Source: Cyclaneusma minus
Taxonomy: Eukaryota > Ascomycota > Leotiomycetes > Marthamycetales > Marthamycetaceae
Assembly: GCA_037179335.1 (NCBI GenBank)
Contig: JAKZHN010000004.1
Location: 992,001 to 1,056,000 of the forward strand
DNA length: 64,000 bases
Direction: 5' to 3'
Shown: one piece after another, positions 33,401-42,396 of the stretch
Layout of the letters: each line of letters starts with the position of its first letter
How positions within the stretch are numbered: the stretch's first letter is position 1
Notes under the pieces: generated by a model
The model's database searches: none
Seen by the model: the letters and a program-made list of their open reading frames with translations, nothing else
Told to the model about the DNA's origin: nothing
Translations under genes and position numbers: made by a program

Positions 33401-35069
33401 GGCTCAGGATATGGCCAGGGAGGCAATTTTAACGGTGGTGGTGGCGGCGGGGGAGGCGGTGGAGGAAGCGGACTTGATGGTATGAGAATTCCCCTTTTAT
33501 TGACTGCGAAAAACCCCCCTCTCTTTCTACTGCGAGAGGCCGATTTATCTCTCGATTCATGTCGGGGGCGTTAAAGTCGATTTCTCTCTCGATTTAGGTT
33601 GGGAAGATTGAAGCCGAGTTTTCTCTTCATTTGATTGGGTTTGATTGAAGTCAATCTTCTTCTCGATCCGAGTGGGTTGAGTTGAAAGTCTGACCCAACC
33701 TACTCGTACAATCGTCAGCCCCCTGCTTTTCCCTTCTCAGACGGCAAGCGGCTCATATCCTCGACCAGGCTTATGTGCCACTTATGTTTGCGCTTCAAGT
33801 GCCTTCCCCTTCCAGACGGCAAGCGGCTCATATCCCTTACCAGGTTCTGGCGGTCACGGAGGAGCTCCTGGGTTCGCTGGTCAGCCTGGCCAGCCCGCAG
33901 CTCCGGCCCCAGCGCCCCAACCAATCTCTTATCCCGCTCCCCCACCGCCCCCTGCGCCACAACCGATCTCCTACCCAGCTCCGGCTGCTCCAGCGTACCC
34001 ACAATCTTATCCTCAACCCATCTATCCCCAACCACCACCACTTCCACCAGTTCAAGCTCCGAGACCTCCCGTCCCCCAGTACCCTCCACCTCAAGGTGGG
34101 CAGTTCCTTGGCGGCAGTTTCAGCGCTTACGATGGCACGGTATGCATTGCAAATCAAAACGGCTGGTGTGTTCAATACATCAACCAATACCTGCCACCAC
34201 CCGTTCAGTCCGACATGAACGCAGGCAACATCAACTACTACGATCCAGGCGAGGGACCTTTCTTCTACGCCAGGCGTTGTCGCGCTGGCGGCGATTGCTG
34301 CGTCAACCAGGTCGCCAAGTCTTGCAACTGCAAGAGAGCCGAAGACGGTCAGCTTCACTACATCTCTCAAACAGCAGAGTTCATCCAAGGCAAAGCTGCT
34401 CCCAAGAGTGGCTTGTCCGTTGCACCTGCAGCTGGCAAGCTTCCATGTTCTCTCTCTTACAACTGCTCTGCAAACGAGAATCTCGAGAGCGTGTCCCGAA
34501 AGTTCAACACCCCGGTCGCTCTCCTCCAAGGAGCCAACGGCGATCTCAAGGATAAGCCCACCAGCCAGGCTCTCACCAAGCCTGTCAGCATCCCAGCACA
34601 AGGCTACTCCGCCCAAGGAAGCGACACGCTCCCCATGATCGCTACCAGGCTCGGCATACCAATCGACGTGCTGTCCGCTCTGAACCCTGAAATCAACAAC
34701 GCGACCGTCATTGGCAACGGTAAATTGATTTCCATCCCCATGCAACAACCCGATCAGCCTCTCGTCTACCGAATCCAGGCAAACGACACTCTTTCGTCTA
34801 TTTCACAAGCACACGGCGTATCGATTGCCGACCTGAGTGCTGCAAATGCTGACACTGGCGGTCTGCGCGCTCCAATCTTCGTCGGCGAGCTGATCCGCAT
34901 GCCGTCGCGCACGCCATCCCAGGGCAAAGTGAACTGGCAAGACTCGGTTGCAAAGAGCAAGCGTGATGGTGGAAGGAAGGAAGAGGTCTTTGTGACTACG
35001 ATTGAAGTTGGTGAGAACTTGGCTGCTATCACGGCTAAGTTGGCGCCTAAGAGAAGCCGGCAAGTTTAA
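21487..35069 (+). CDS. Giant secreted repeat protein with C-terminal LysM domains (interrupted by assembly gap)
   Basis: Exons: 21487-22426, 22549-33479 (containing an assembly gap), 33844-35069. Introns are 22427-22548 (GTGAGT...CTGAT...CAG, phase 1) and 33480-33843 (phase 1). More than 4,200 residues are visible. Signal peptide MRVFRNTFPALLLGAVRLSNA. The Cys-containing N-region (to about 310) is followed by a degenerate NGQTVTV/GVTL zone. About 51 repeats of ~52 residues follow, consensus VFTTGDITYTEFGNSxYNV, then RGTTYPVS..TTVTVGTE and LVSIGPNGVGFVTP. Then come an Ala/Thr-Pro repeat, a IASMINPSN-type helix repeat, a Gly/Asn/Ser hinge and poly-Gly, a Pro/Ala/Gln stretch, a Cys-rich segment (WCVQY, RRCRAGGDCC, SCNC) and three LysM-like units (YNCSANENLESVSRKF, LPMIATRLGIPIDVLSALNP, YRIQANDTLSSISQAHGVS). 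LysM binds chitin/peptidoglycan glycans, so I infer a wall-attached adhesin or coat fibre. The stop at 26937 is adapter-derived, not biological. Confidence 0.85.
26938..26956. other. Illumina TruSeq adapter read-through at contig edge
   Basis: AGATCGGAAGAGCACACGT, the first 19 bases of the standard TruSeq indexed adapter, abuts the N run directly. It replaces genomic sequence and creates the TAG at 26937-26939. Confidence 0.97.
26957..27237. other. Assembly gap (281 N)
   Basis: Run of N inside the most homogeneous part of the repeat array. The reading frame differs on the two sides (phase 0 before, phase 2 after), so the stated gap length is not frame-consistent and the number of missing repeats is unknown. 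Confidence 0.98.
32408..32483 (+). repeat. 18-bp coding repeat (TPASTS)4
   Basis: Four copies of an 18-bp unit encoding Thr-Pro-Ala-Ser-Thr-Ser, inside the giant gene, between the beta-repeat array and the MASAIAS/IASMINPSN section. Confidence 0.88.
32945..33478 (+). repeat. Gly/Asn/Ser hinge and (GGT)n poly-Gly tract
   Basis: Encodes (T/N)NGSGNNGSG units of 12-24 bp, then two poly-Gly runs from GGT/GGC/GGG codons (about 33307-33363 and 33370-33405; a third at 33432-33468). Low-complexity, flexible linker between the repeat rod and the LysM head. Confidence 0.9.
33739..33843 (+). repeat. Duplicated acceptor-region block inside intron 2 of the giant gene
   Basis: The block 'agacggcaagcggctcatat' occurs at 33739 and again 75 bp on at 33814, each followed within 15 bases by a CAG. 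The acceptors after 33768 and 33843 both give the phase needed by exon 3. The second yields the smooth join DG/GSGGHGG and is my preferred one. Confidence 0.6.
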
Positions 35070-35505
35070 AAGCTCTGATGCAATGATGTGAATGACGGAT
35101 TGGCTGATATGTTACGCAGACCCTCTAACACGCCTGACGGCAATGTGGGAGCATTCGTTCAGTGAAGCATGTCACTGCGGATCTTGCATTCTCTCTCTAC
35201 CTGTGAGCGCAGCGGGCGCGTGGATTCATCACGATTTTCTATTCTCCGCCACGCCAATACAGCCTTAATTATTGTTTTCTGCTTCTAGATTGATCTTTCA
35301 CGAGCCCCACGGCAAGCATATGGGAAAGATGGGAAAAAGGAAAGGTTGGTTGGAAAACCCCTACTGGCGTCTAATGGTGGGCCGGCCGGTGAGCCGGGGA
35401 TAATGATTTTTCTATGTTATTGTGTGTCTTTCTGTGTTTTATGTAGACTACTATCCTTATCAGAAATCAGAAATGTATTGTGTCTGTCTACGAAATTGTT
35501 TAAGG
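35070..35505. other. Intergenic, 3' of the giant gene
   Basis: AT/GT-rich; no gene or RNA seen. Confidence 0.5.
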
Positions 35506-36340
35506 GGTGGGCTCTGACCTCGTCAAGGCCTTTCTCGCTTGTCAAGGCGACCCTTAATTGCGACCTCGTCAAAGACCCCCGGCGTCGCACCAAACACAAA
35601 TCATTCCTAAGCCTACCGTCAGCTCTGACCTCGTCAAAATCTTTTAGAGTGGCATTAAGGCTCCCTGTGTCCAAGGCTATTTTCTCGCCTTCAACCAAGC
35701 ATCCAGGGGTATTTAAAAATGGCAAATACACTACGCGATAGAATCGTTATCTAACAGGTCGAAAATGCGAGGGCCAATCGAATTTCTTTACGCGACCCTA
35801 GTCCTCTGAAATATGGCGGCCAAGTACTACAGTTGTTTCTATCAAAGAAAATCGTCGAGAAAGAAGACATTACAATATTGGATGGTCATTTGGAAAGCAA
35901 TAGCGTTTGGGAATACTTAGTGATACGTATCCCACGTTTCGAGGAAGAATCCCCAGGAGCCAGAAGGACAGCGAGAATAACACGGGATTTGCACAAAACC
36001 GACGACGCCTCAGAAACATTCCTTTTAAAGGTCGAGAACATTATGGACGCCAGATTGTTACTAGGAGATATGAGCTTTCTCGGCTATGCGGGACAGCCAT
36101 TGGCTTTGTACTTGGTAACCAAAATTGTTGACGGAAAGGAGATTACAGCCCTACCAGCGCATATTGAGGCTGGAGAGAATGACGACTAAGTATGTGACGA
36201 TCCGCCTTCCACGCCCCAGAAACAAAGCCCCGTTAGCAAAGAGAGCGGCGATTTCGACAAGCACTACATGTATGGATAAAGAAGAGACAGTTACGGATTT
36301 ACCGGACCGATCCCGCTCACCGAGTAATAGCTGCATTTAA
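35506..36340 (+). pseudogene. Unrecognised family, copy 3: N-terminal relic only
   Basis: A relic of the family at 5-11 kb. About 35506-35710 encodes two ALTSS(R/K) units; the second leads to VSKAIF...VFKNGK, matching the NGK block upstream of copy 1. From 35719 an ATG frame runs into a TAA at 35752, then continues in the same frame with VENARANRI, YGGQVLQLFLSKKIVEKED and WEYLVIRIPR, followed by a second module (VENIMDARLLL, GYAGQPLAL). After the TAA at 36187-36189 the expected module end (KYVTIRLPRPR) appears in another frame. No middle domain or GACANC motif follows. Three separate breaks mark it as dead. Confidence 0.62.
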
Positions 36341-36913
36341 ACTCACGGTCAGGCGCTAGCGCAAGGCCCACATGCTTACTATGAGTACGCGAGAGCTCCC
36401 AGCTCTCTTTTTCCCTCTCCATGGCGATACACATCCATTCGGCATCCCCTCCTGCTCCCGGCCCTCCGGTGCTTTAGAGCCTGCACGTGATACTGGGAAT
36501 GGTAATGTACCGAAACGTCTATTTTTTTTTATCATGTTACCGGTTTTAATAGATCCCGCTAACCAAACATAATAATAGAAGACAAAGTGGAAAGTCACAA
36601 AACTCGTTACCAATCGCATGTCACAGCTTTGAATTGCCGGATTCGGGCTTCCAGTCCGTTATTTACCGAAAGTCCGAATTCGAAAGTTACAGACATTATG
36701 CCCTGGCCAATAGCCATAGAACGATGGAAAATACTCTCAATGCGAAGTCGAGGGGCCGAGAAACTCAATGCGAAGTCGAGATAAAATTGTAAGTATAAGG
36801 TCTAGGTAGACAACCAACTCCCCGCTTTCCCAGTCTCACTCACATATCCACTCATCCACATCCACACATTTACACACACACAAACAACCCACCCATCCCC
36901 CAAACCCCAAAAA
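36341..36913. other. Intergenic, upstream of the small secreted protein
   Basis: No gene seen. The leader just before 36914 is CA-rich (36840-36910). A weak TATA-like stretch 'gtataagg' lies at about 36793. Confidence 0.5.
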
Positions 36914-37398
36914 ATGCAGCTCCACCACCTCCTCCTCCTCCTCACCACCAGCGCCCTCAGCGTCACCGCGCAAGCCAACCCCAACTGCGGCGCCGTAAAC
37001 GGCAACTGTTACGACGGCGGCTGCAACGGAAACCAGCAAACCCTGCACTGCACATCGGTACACTTCATCCACTTCATCCACTTCATCCACTCCATCCACT
37101 TCATCCATTTCATCTATTTCATCCATTTCATCCACTCCATCCACCCCATCCACCCCACTCCATCCCACACAACCCCCCCAACCCCCCGCTCTCCCACCCC
37201 CCACACCCCCTTTCCCTTTCCTCATCCACTTCATCCACCCCATCCACCCCAAACTAACACCCCAAATCCCAGGGCACATTCAAAGGCTGCTATTGCGGTT
37301 TCGGCTGCAAAGCCACGCCATATGCGTGCGGTGAAGATATCTGTCAGGGCGCTTTCGGGCGGTGCACGACTGTGCGTATGGGCTGTACTTGCAACTAG
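36914..37398 (+). CDS. Small secreted cysteine-rich protein (89 aa, 12 Cys)
   Basis: Exon 1 is 36914-37057 (48 codons), the intron 37058-37272, exon 2 37273-37398 (41 codons plus TAG). Signal peptide MQLHHLLLLLTTSALSVTAQA. The mature ~68 residues carry 12 cysteines: NPNC, NGNC, GGC and LHC in exon 1, then GCYC, GC, AC, IC, RC and GCTC in exon 2. Size, secretion signal and cysteine density fit fungal effector-like or antimicrobial small secreted proteins; no family was recognised and no function is claimed. The 215-nt phase-0 intron (GTACAC...CCCAG) is mostly a CCACTTCAT minisatellite. Neither exon alone would pass a usual ORF-length filter for the whole protein. Confidence 0.72.
37060..37240. 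repeat. CCACTTCAT/CCATTTCAT minisatellite inside the SSP intron
   Basis: About ten 9-bp units of the type CACTTCATC with T/C variants from 37063 to about 37160, then degenerate CCACCCCAT units to about 37250. Related TCCATTTCA units recur at 47378-47402. Confidence 0.85.
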
Positions 37399-39257
37399 AT
37401 GTATGGCGCCGTCTGGGTGTGAGTGAACGAGCGAAGTGAGCGAGCGAGAGGTGATGCGATGTCGTATGGGAATACTAGAAGCTATGAGCTGCTGCGGGTA
37501 GATGACGCACGCGGCTAGAATTCCTGCGCCGCTGCCGAAGCATGATGTAAAATGCGTCTGCAAAATGTGTTTATATTGGTTTTTGAAAACATAGTCACTT
37601 CTGTGAGATCATTTAATATCAGTCATCTTGAACACCAACAATCACCTTTTGTCAACCGTTTATGCTTAAAAATGGCGCTTATTTGAAGACGACAATCGGA
37701 TAACTGCGGCATTGCCTAGGAACACCGTCTGCCGATCCGGCACCGAAGCGGCGGCTAAGGAAAACACGAAGCTTTGAACATCGCGAAACAAATTTTGGCT
37801 TTCTGCAAGATCTTCTTCCATCCCGCTTTCAAAATATCAGCTTCAGCATTTTTACCAATAGCCTCGCCGGCGATGAACGTCGCCCTAGCGGTGCCTCAGT
37901 TATGCTGGTGAGTCTTGGGCATCCAAGTATGGCTAGGTTTGAGCGCCGCCAGCCATCCGAATTTGCGTGTCTCGTCACCCAATAAATTCCTGACACCATT
38001 TCCTAGTCATTTAGATTCTTCCTGGTATCTAGATTTTCCTCAATTACTTGGATTCCTATTACCTGGGCCTCGTTTCAAAGGTACCACGAATTCCCCTTTT
38101 CGAGCTTGTCTTTTGCAGCAACTATTTACTGGCAGCCGCCAATTTTGTCGGTAGCTCAGAAAAACGCGGAAAAGAGTGGGTGCTTCGTATAATTTCTCTC
38201 CAAGTCGATTTTTCCGAAGCTATTTCATATCTCAGCAACTTCTTGTGTCAGTATTTGTTTAGTTGTGGATTCACAGAAGATTTTGCCAATGTTGGTTTCT
38301 TGAGTGTAGCAGATCAGCTTGGGAACCCTGTCGTGGTTCGTGAATGGGCATCCCGGGATCAGCGGTTGGGTTTTGGCTTTCTGAAGTCTTTTATTTCTTG
38401 TAAGTTACAGGGTAGAGCTTCTGGAGCCGCAGATGCCAAGTTGTAGCTTCTGCAAGCATAAGCGCATTTCTGTGAATGCTCACTAAAGCTAGGTATCAAG
38501 TGCTGAGTACTTGTCTCGATATTATGGCGTCCTTTTTTCCCCTAAGTCTGATTGTGAATCGACTCGGGTCACTGAACATCCGTTTACTTTCACACGATTG
38601 TCAGTGATCATTATGATATTACGTTGTTGAATCTATCCAACAGCACCGAGCTGGGGATTGAGACCTCACGCCTAGCTCGATCTCGAGTGCATTTGCACAG
38701 TGAGTCAAGAAAGCCATTAGGCAGCAGCCGCAGAACAGGGCAAGGATTGGCATTCGAAAATAGCAGATTGCAGAGTGAAGAGGGGGGTGAAAGTGATTTG
38801 ATAGGCGGCACCCTGGATAGTTCAATTCTATCAATTCTATCAGCGAACCACATCATTTCTTGGATTTTATCTGCGGTTTCACAATTTCATGATTTGACTG
38901 GTCCTAGATACGATCTATTAAGATCGGGTCGTTCCAGATTTCACTGCTCCTTTAACAATCCAAACTCCTGGTATTCGCCCCACGGCTTCGTTGTGGTATT
39001 TTCTACTCGCCCTTCAAATCAATCTCTCGAGGCTCCTGAACTCTGGGGGCGAGACTTCGTCCTATATTCCTCTCTCTTGAGCTTCGTGCCTCTCTTGCTA
39101 CAGCAACTGTTGTCCTAATTGGTCTTCGAAGCACATCAACTTTCCCCGTGCTATACAGCCTGAAACACGATTCAGTGGGTACCGGTCTTGCAGAAACATC
39201 TCAAGCAGCTACAACCCAAGGTCTACACTGCATTGGGTTTTCTGTTTTGTGTTCACA
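37399..39257. other. Intergenic tract
   Basis: 1.9 kb, AT-rich. Two long frames (38048-38446 and 38624-39118) start without context, have no signal, domain or splice support and I do not call them. A 19-bp-period repeat lies near 38011-38067. Confidence 0.5.
38011..38067. repeat. 19-bp-period repeat, three units
   Basis: Units beginning near 38011, 38030 and 38049 (ttagattctt, tagattttcc, tggattccta) at 19-bp spacing, with CAATTACTTGG-type joins like those of the 42.0 kb array. Confidence 0.6.
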
Positions 39258-40103
39258 ATGGAACGGGATCAACGGCGCACCCACTGGAGACACAAGATCT
39301 ATAGCCACGGCGGTATGCTATATGTTTCGTCTGGAGCCCACTTTGCTGACTGTGTGAATGATAGGCCTCCTTGACAGATACGAGAAGCGACGACGTCAGA
39401 AGGCCAAATCTGCCTCGATGGGACAATTCAAACTCCATGTTCATTGCTATCCCAGAGGCCCTTTCAAATACCGGGGGGGGGGCCCTCTGCGGTGATAGAC
39501 TTCGTTATACCAATGCGGGAGCTTCTACTTGATCATTTGGCACATCTCGCTTCGCACCGAAATCCAAACCCGGTTCTACTGAAACATCTCGACTGGAAGA
39601 AGTTTCTTGCAAGATTGGAGACAAGAGTTTCTGTAACTCGGAAGTGGGATCAGATTGGATATGGGTGTTTCACCGACTCAGACGGCGACTCTCTCGATCT
39701 TTACTACACCACAGGCGACATCCGTAAGGTCGAGTCGTTCAAGGAGATCGCAAAGTTACACCGCCATATGGACACTGATGCATACGACCTTCGCTACCTC
39801 TATCGTATGGACATCGATGTCTACCTCACCAGTCTGAACAAGAAAAAGGTTGGATTCCGAATGCCAGGCATAACAGCATGACAAATATGGGGCAAACAAG
39901 CATTGCAATTTCGACTTGCACAAGCTTCGGAGTCTGACGATAATCCCGCCAGAGACGATATCCGCATAGTCACAATCGACCCTGCTGACTTTGACGACAG
40001 CCAAAGCATCGGACATGAATCTCTTCCTGCGGACGACGAGCAACCGATTGAAGATGATTCCGATGGCTACGACCTGGATCTCGACAGTGCGTATGGCCAG
40101 TAG
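39258..40103 (+). pseudogene. Unrecognised HLDWxKFL-family paralogue A (broken)
   Basis: Exon 1 is 39258-39312. The intron 39313-39364 has donor GTATGC, phase 1, the same as in paralogue B. The body has FKLHVHCYP, HLDWKKFLARL, AKLHRHM and YRMDIDVYLTSLN, aligning to paralogue B at 41066-41953. Two problems are visible. A G10 tract at about 39473-39482 leaves the frame one base short, and the downstream frame resumes as GGGPSAVIDFVIP. A TGA at 39879-39881 ends the frame, although the same frame then stays open to 40103 with an acidic tail (DDNPARDDIRIV, DDEQPIEDDSDG). The C-terminal membrane segment of B is absent. Function unknown. Confidence 0.6.
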
Positions 40104-41065
40104 CTATGGAAGAAAGAGACGAGGCAAGGATCGGCATAGGACAAAATTCCGGAGCAGCTGGTCAGTAATCCTCACCATCGAAAGCCTTCACGATCACCAG
40201 TCTTATTGCTTATGACAGCGGCTTGGACATTACTGACTTCTTGCATTACTCAGCATCACTGTGTTCCTGAAAATGCGAAGCGTTCCGCGGGCACTCTGCT
40301 TCTTTCTAGTCGCCTCGATTGTTCCCCTTTGTTTGGGCTTGGTGACCTGAGAAGCTATTTCCGGTTTCCTACATCCTACTTCATTGAGAGGTTTCCAGCT
40401 GATCAACCTGTATCCGATTACTATCGTCGGCGTTCAAAAGCGGTGTCTGATTTGAGGATTGGAAGAGATTAGGCCGCTATGCCAAAAGTCAGGGTAGTTT
40501 TCACCCGAGAAAGATCGGCTTCCAGCTGCCTTTCCACGGTTTTCAGCCCTGCAAAAAGTTGGTGTTCTGCGTGTAGCCTTACTAGTGAAACAATTCAATG
40601 TTTCCAATCATGTTGGGATATTCCGAATTACCATGACACTGTAAACCGCAACCAGGGTTTTCATCGTCCCACTGTACGTATTTGATGATGGCCGGGAGAT
40701 GGAATCGCTACTCGGAGCAGCACCTGACTTTAGAGTTTAGGATCAGCATTGAACAAGCATTCAAGCCGCGTCTTACTTGCACTTGGAACTTTAGCAAGTA
40801 AGTTCATGCTTCACATGACCATCGAAGCAGCTCCAGCCTGCAGCATTTTCACAGCTTCCTGTGCAGCTTGCTGAACGGAACCCAGATCTATTCTTCTCGA
40901 GTCCTCACGCTCAACAGACATCAATAGGATACTGAAGGTGACCTCGAATCCAACAACACTAGTTGCTGAGCTCATTCTACTCTTTACCCCCGGCTTTCTG
41001 CCTGGCAGCATTATTAACAAAATCTCTCCCTGAAACCTGTTGAGCCGCAACTAAGCATCTTCACC
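40104..41065. other. Intergenic between the HLDWxKFL paralogues
   Basis: About 960 bases; short frames only, no family match seen. Confidence 0.5.
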
Positions 41066-41953
41066 ATGCCGTGGGAACACAGAATCTCCGTCCGCGATGG
41101 TATGCTTCATCACCTGCTCTAAAGCACAGTTCATTAACTATTAGTACCGGTGGGATTTCGAGAGCACTCCTCCTACGAAAACCCAATACGCAGCAAACGA
41201 CATTCCATCCCACTCGACCAATGCAATCTCTATGTTCACTGTCACCGAACCACGGAATTGGACTCCATTGATTCCGAAATGCGTGGCTTCACAATACCTC
41301 TCTCCTCCCTCATATTCGACGATCTAGCCCCCACCATTGGCTCACCAGCCCACGGCAAGCTACCACTTCGTCCCCGCCACCTCGACTGGGAGAAATTCCT
41401 CCGAAAACTAGCCTCAATGCTCCCCGGCCCTATAGACTACGATACCGACCGCATCGCATATCGCTATGTCGTACCCCGTCATTACGACTACCTTTCCCGC
41501 CCTCCAGCCTACATCGACGAGATCACCTCCTTGGCTGACGACATTGCAAGCCTGCACGCCCATATGGAATCACAGTTAGAAAAGCCTGATGATTTACGCA
41601 TGGACGTCGATGTCTACTGCATATGTCTAAACGACGCTTCCCGAGCAACTTCACCCGAAGTCGCTGCAGATAACTTGAGGAGAGAGCATTATCAGACGCC
41701 TGAACGAGAAATCCATCTACCCAATCCTTCAAGAACTGCGAGAACTGATTCTGATGAAACGCTCGTCGATCCTCAGGATCAAGCTGATAAGGATGCTGAT
41801 GCTGAGGATGGAGATCCGGTTGAGAAGACTGTCGGTGGGGGAGGGGGAGATGTATATAGGAAATGGCTGCTTGGGTTGCTTTTGTTTAGTATTTTACTTT
41901 TCCATGTTTCGCTTTTGCTGAGCTTGCTACTTTTCCTGCTGCTTCGAAACTGA
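41066..41953 (+). CDS. Unrecognised HLDWxKFL-family paralogue B with C-terminal membrane anchor
   Basis: Exon 1 is 41066-41099, the intron 41100-41144 (GTATGC...TTAG, 45 nt, phase 1), exon 2 41145-41953, giving 280 residues. Visible segments: CNLYVHCHRTTELD (about 40-55), HLDWEKFLRKLASML (about 105-120), IASLHAHMES (about 155) and LRMDVDVYCICLND (about 170). An acidic stretch (DETLVDPQDQADKDADAEDGD) and Gly5 follow, then a hydrophobic C-terminal segment (WLLGLLLFSILLFHVSLLL...LLLRN). That suggests a tail-anchored protein with a cytosolic head. No known domain was recognised. The broken paralogue 1.2 kb upstream argues for tandem duplication. Confidence 0.68.
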
Positions 41954-42396
41954 GCCGAGGTCAGGGACGCAGAATATTCTCATTTCTCGATGTACAATCA
42001 CTTGGGATGTTCGCAGTTATTTGGGATATTCATGGTCACCTGGAATCATCGCAATTACTTGGGAAGCTCGTAGTCACTTGAGGAATTCTTGGTTGTCGAG
42101 TGTTCTTATTACTGCTTTCTCATATGGCAGGAGCTGTTGGTCAGCTCCACACCCCAAGCTTTGCCCCGATCTTCATCTTCGATGTTCAGTGTGCATCTTC
42201 ACATTTGCTGAATGTTAAACTAAAACATCGTCAGACATAATTCGTGTCCCTTTGTGATCTTCACAGCCCCCCATCTTCACCTTGTGATTACTGTCACGGT
42301 GCTGGACATTATGAAGTAGACCTGGAAGTGTCTTTTCATCAACAAATACGACACCGACCTGTGGCTCAACTGTACTGCGCCGGCATCTTCAAACTA
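41954..42396. other. Intergenic with minisatellite, 5' of the Tc1 element
   Basis: No gene seen; holds the 42.0 kb 19-bp array. Confidence 0.55.
42003..42097. repeat. 19-bp-period minisatellite, five units
   Basis: Units at 42003, 42022, 42041, 42060 and 42079, exactly 19 bp apart; the first four begin TGGGA or TGGAA, the fifth TGAGG. The unit resembles the 15.6 kb array (TGGRAxxxTxxxAxTxAxT). Confidence 0.85.

Noticed and set aside
32497..33426. Pro-rich 309-aa minus-strand ORF
   Set aside because: Antisense of the Gly/Asn hinge and poly-Gly tract of the giant gene; Gly codons read backwards give Pro.
36836..37279. Minus-strand ORF with VDEMDE/DEVDEV repeats
   Set aside because: Antisense of the CCACTTCAT minisatellite in the SSP intron; no start context or domain.
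38048..39118. Two plus-strand ORFs of 132 and 164 codons
   Set aside because: No motif, signal, splice support or homologue in the window; AT-rich intergenic sequence often gives such frames.
39840..39900. Intron from GTTGGA to ACAAG removing the TGA of paralogue A
   Set aside because: Joining it puts the acidic tail out of frame; a nonsense mutation is simpler.
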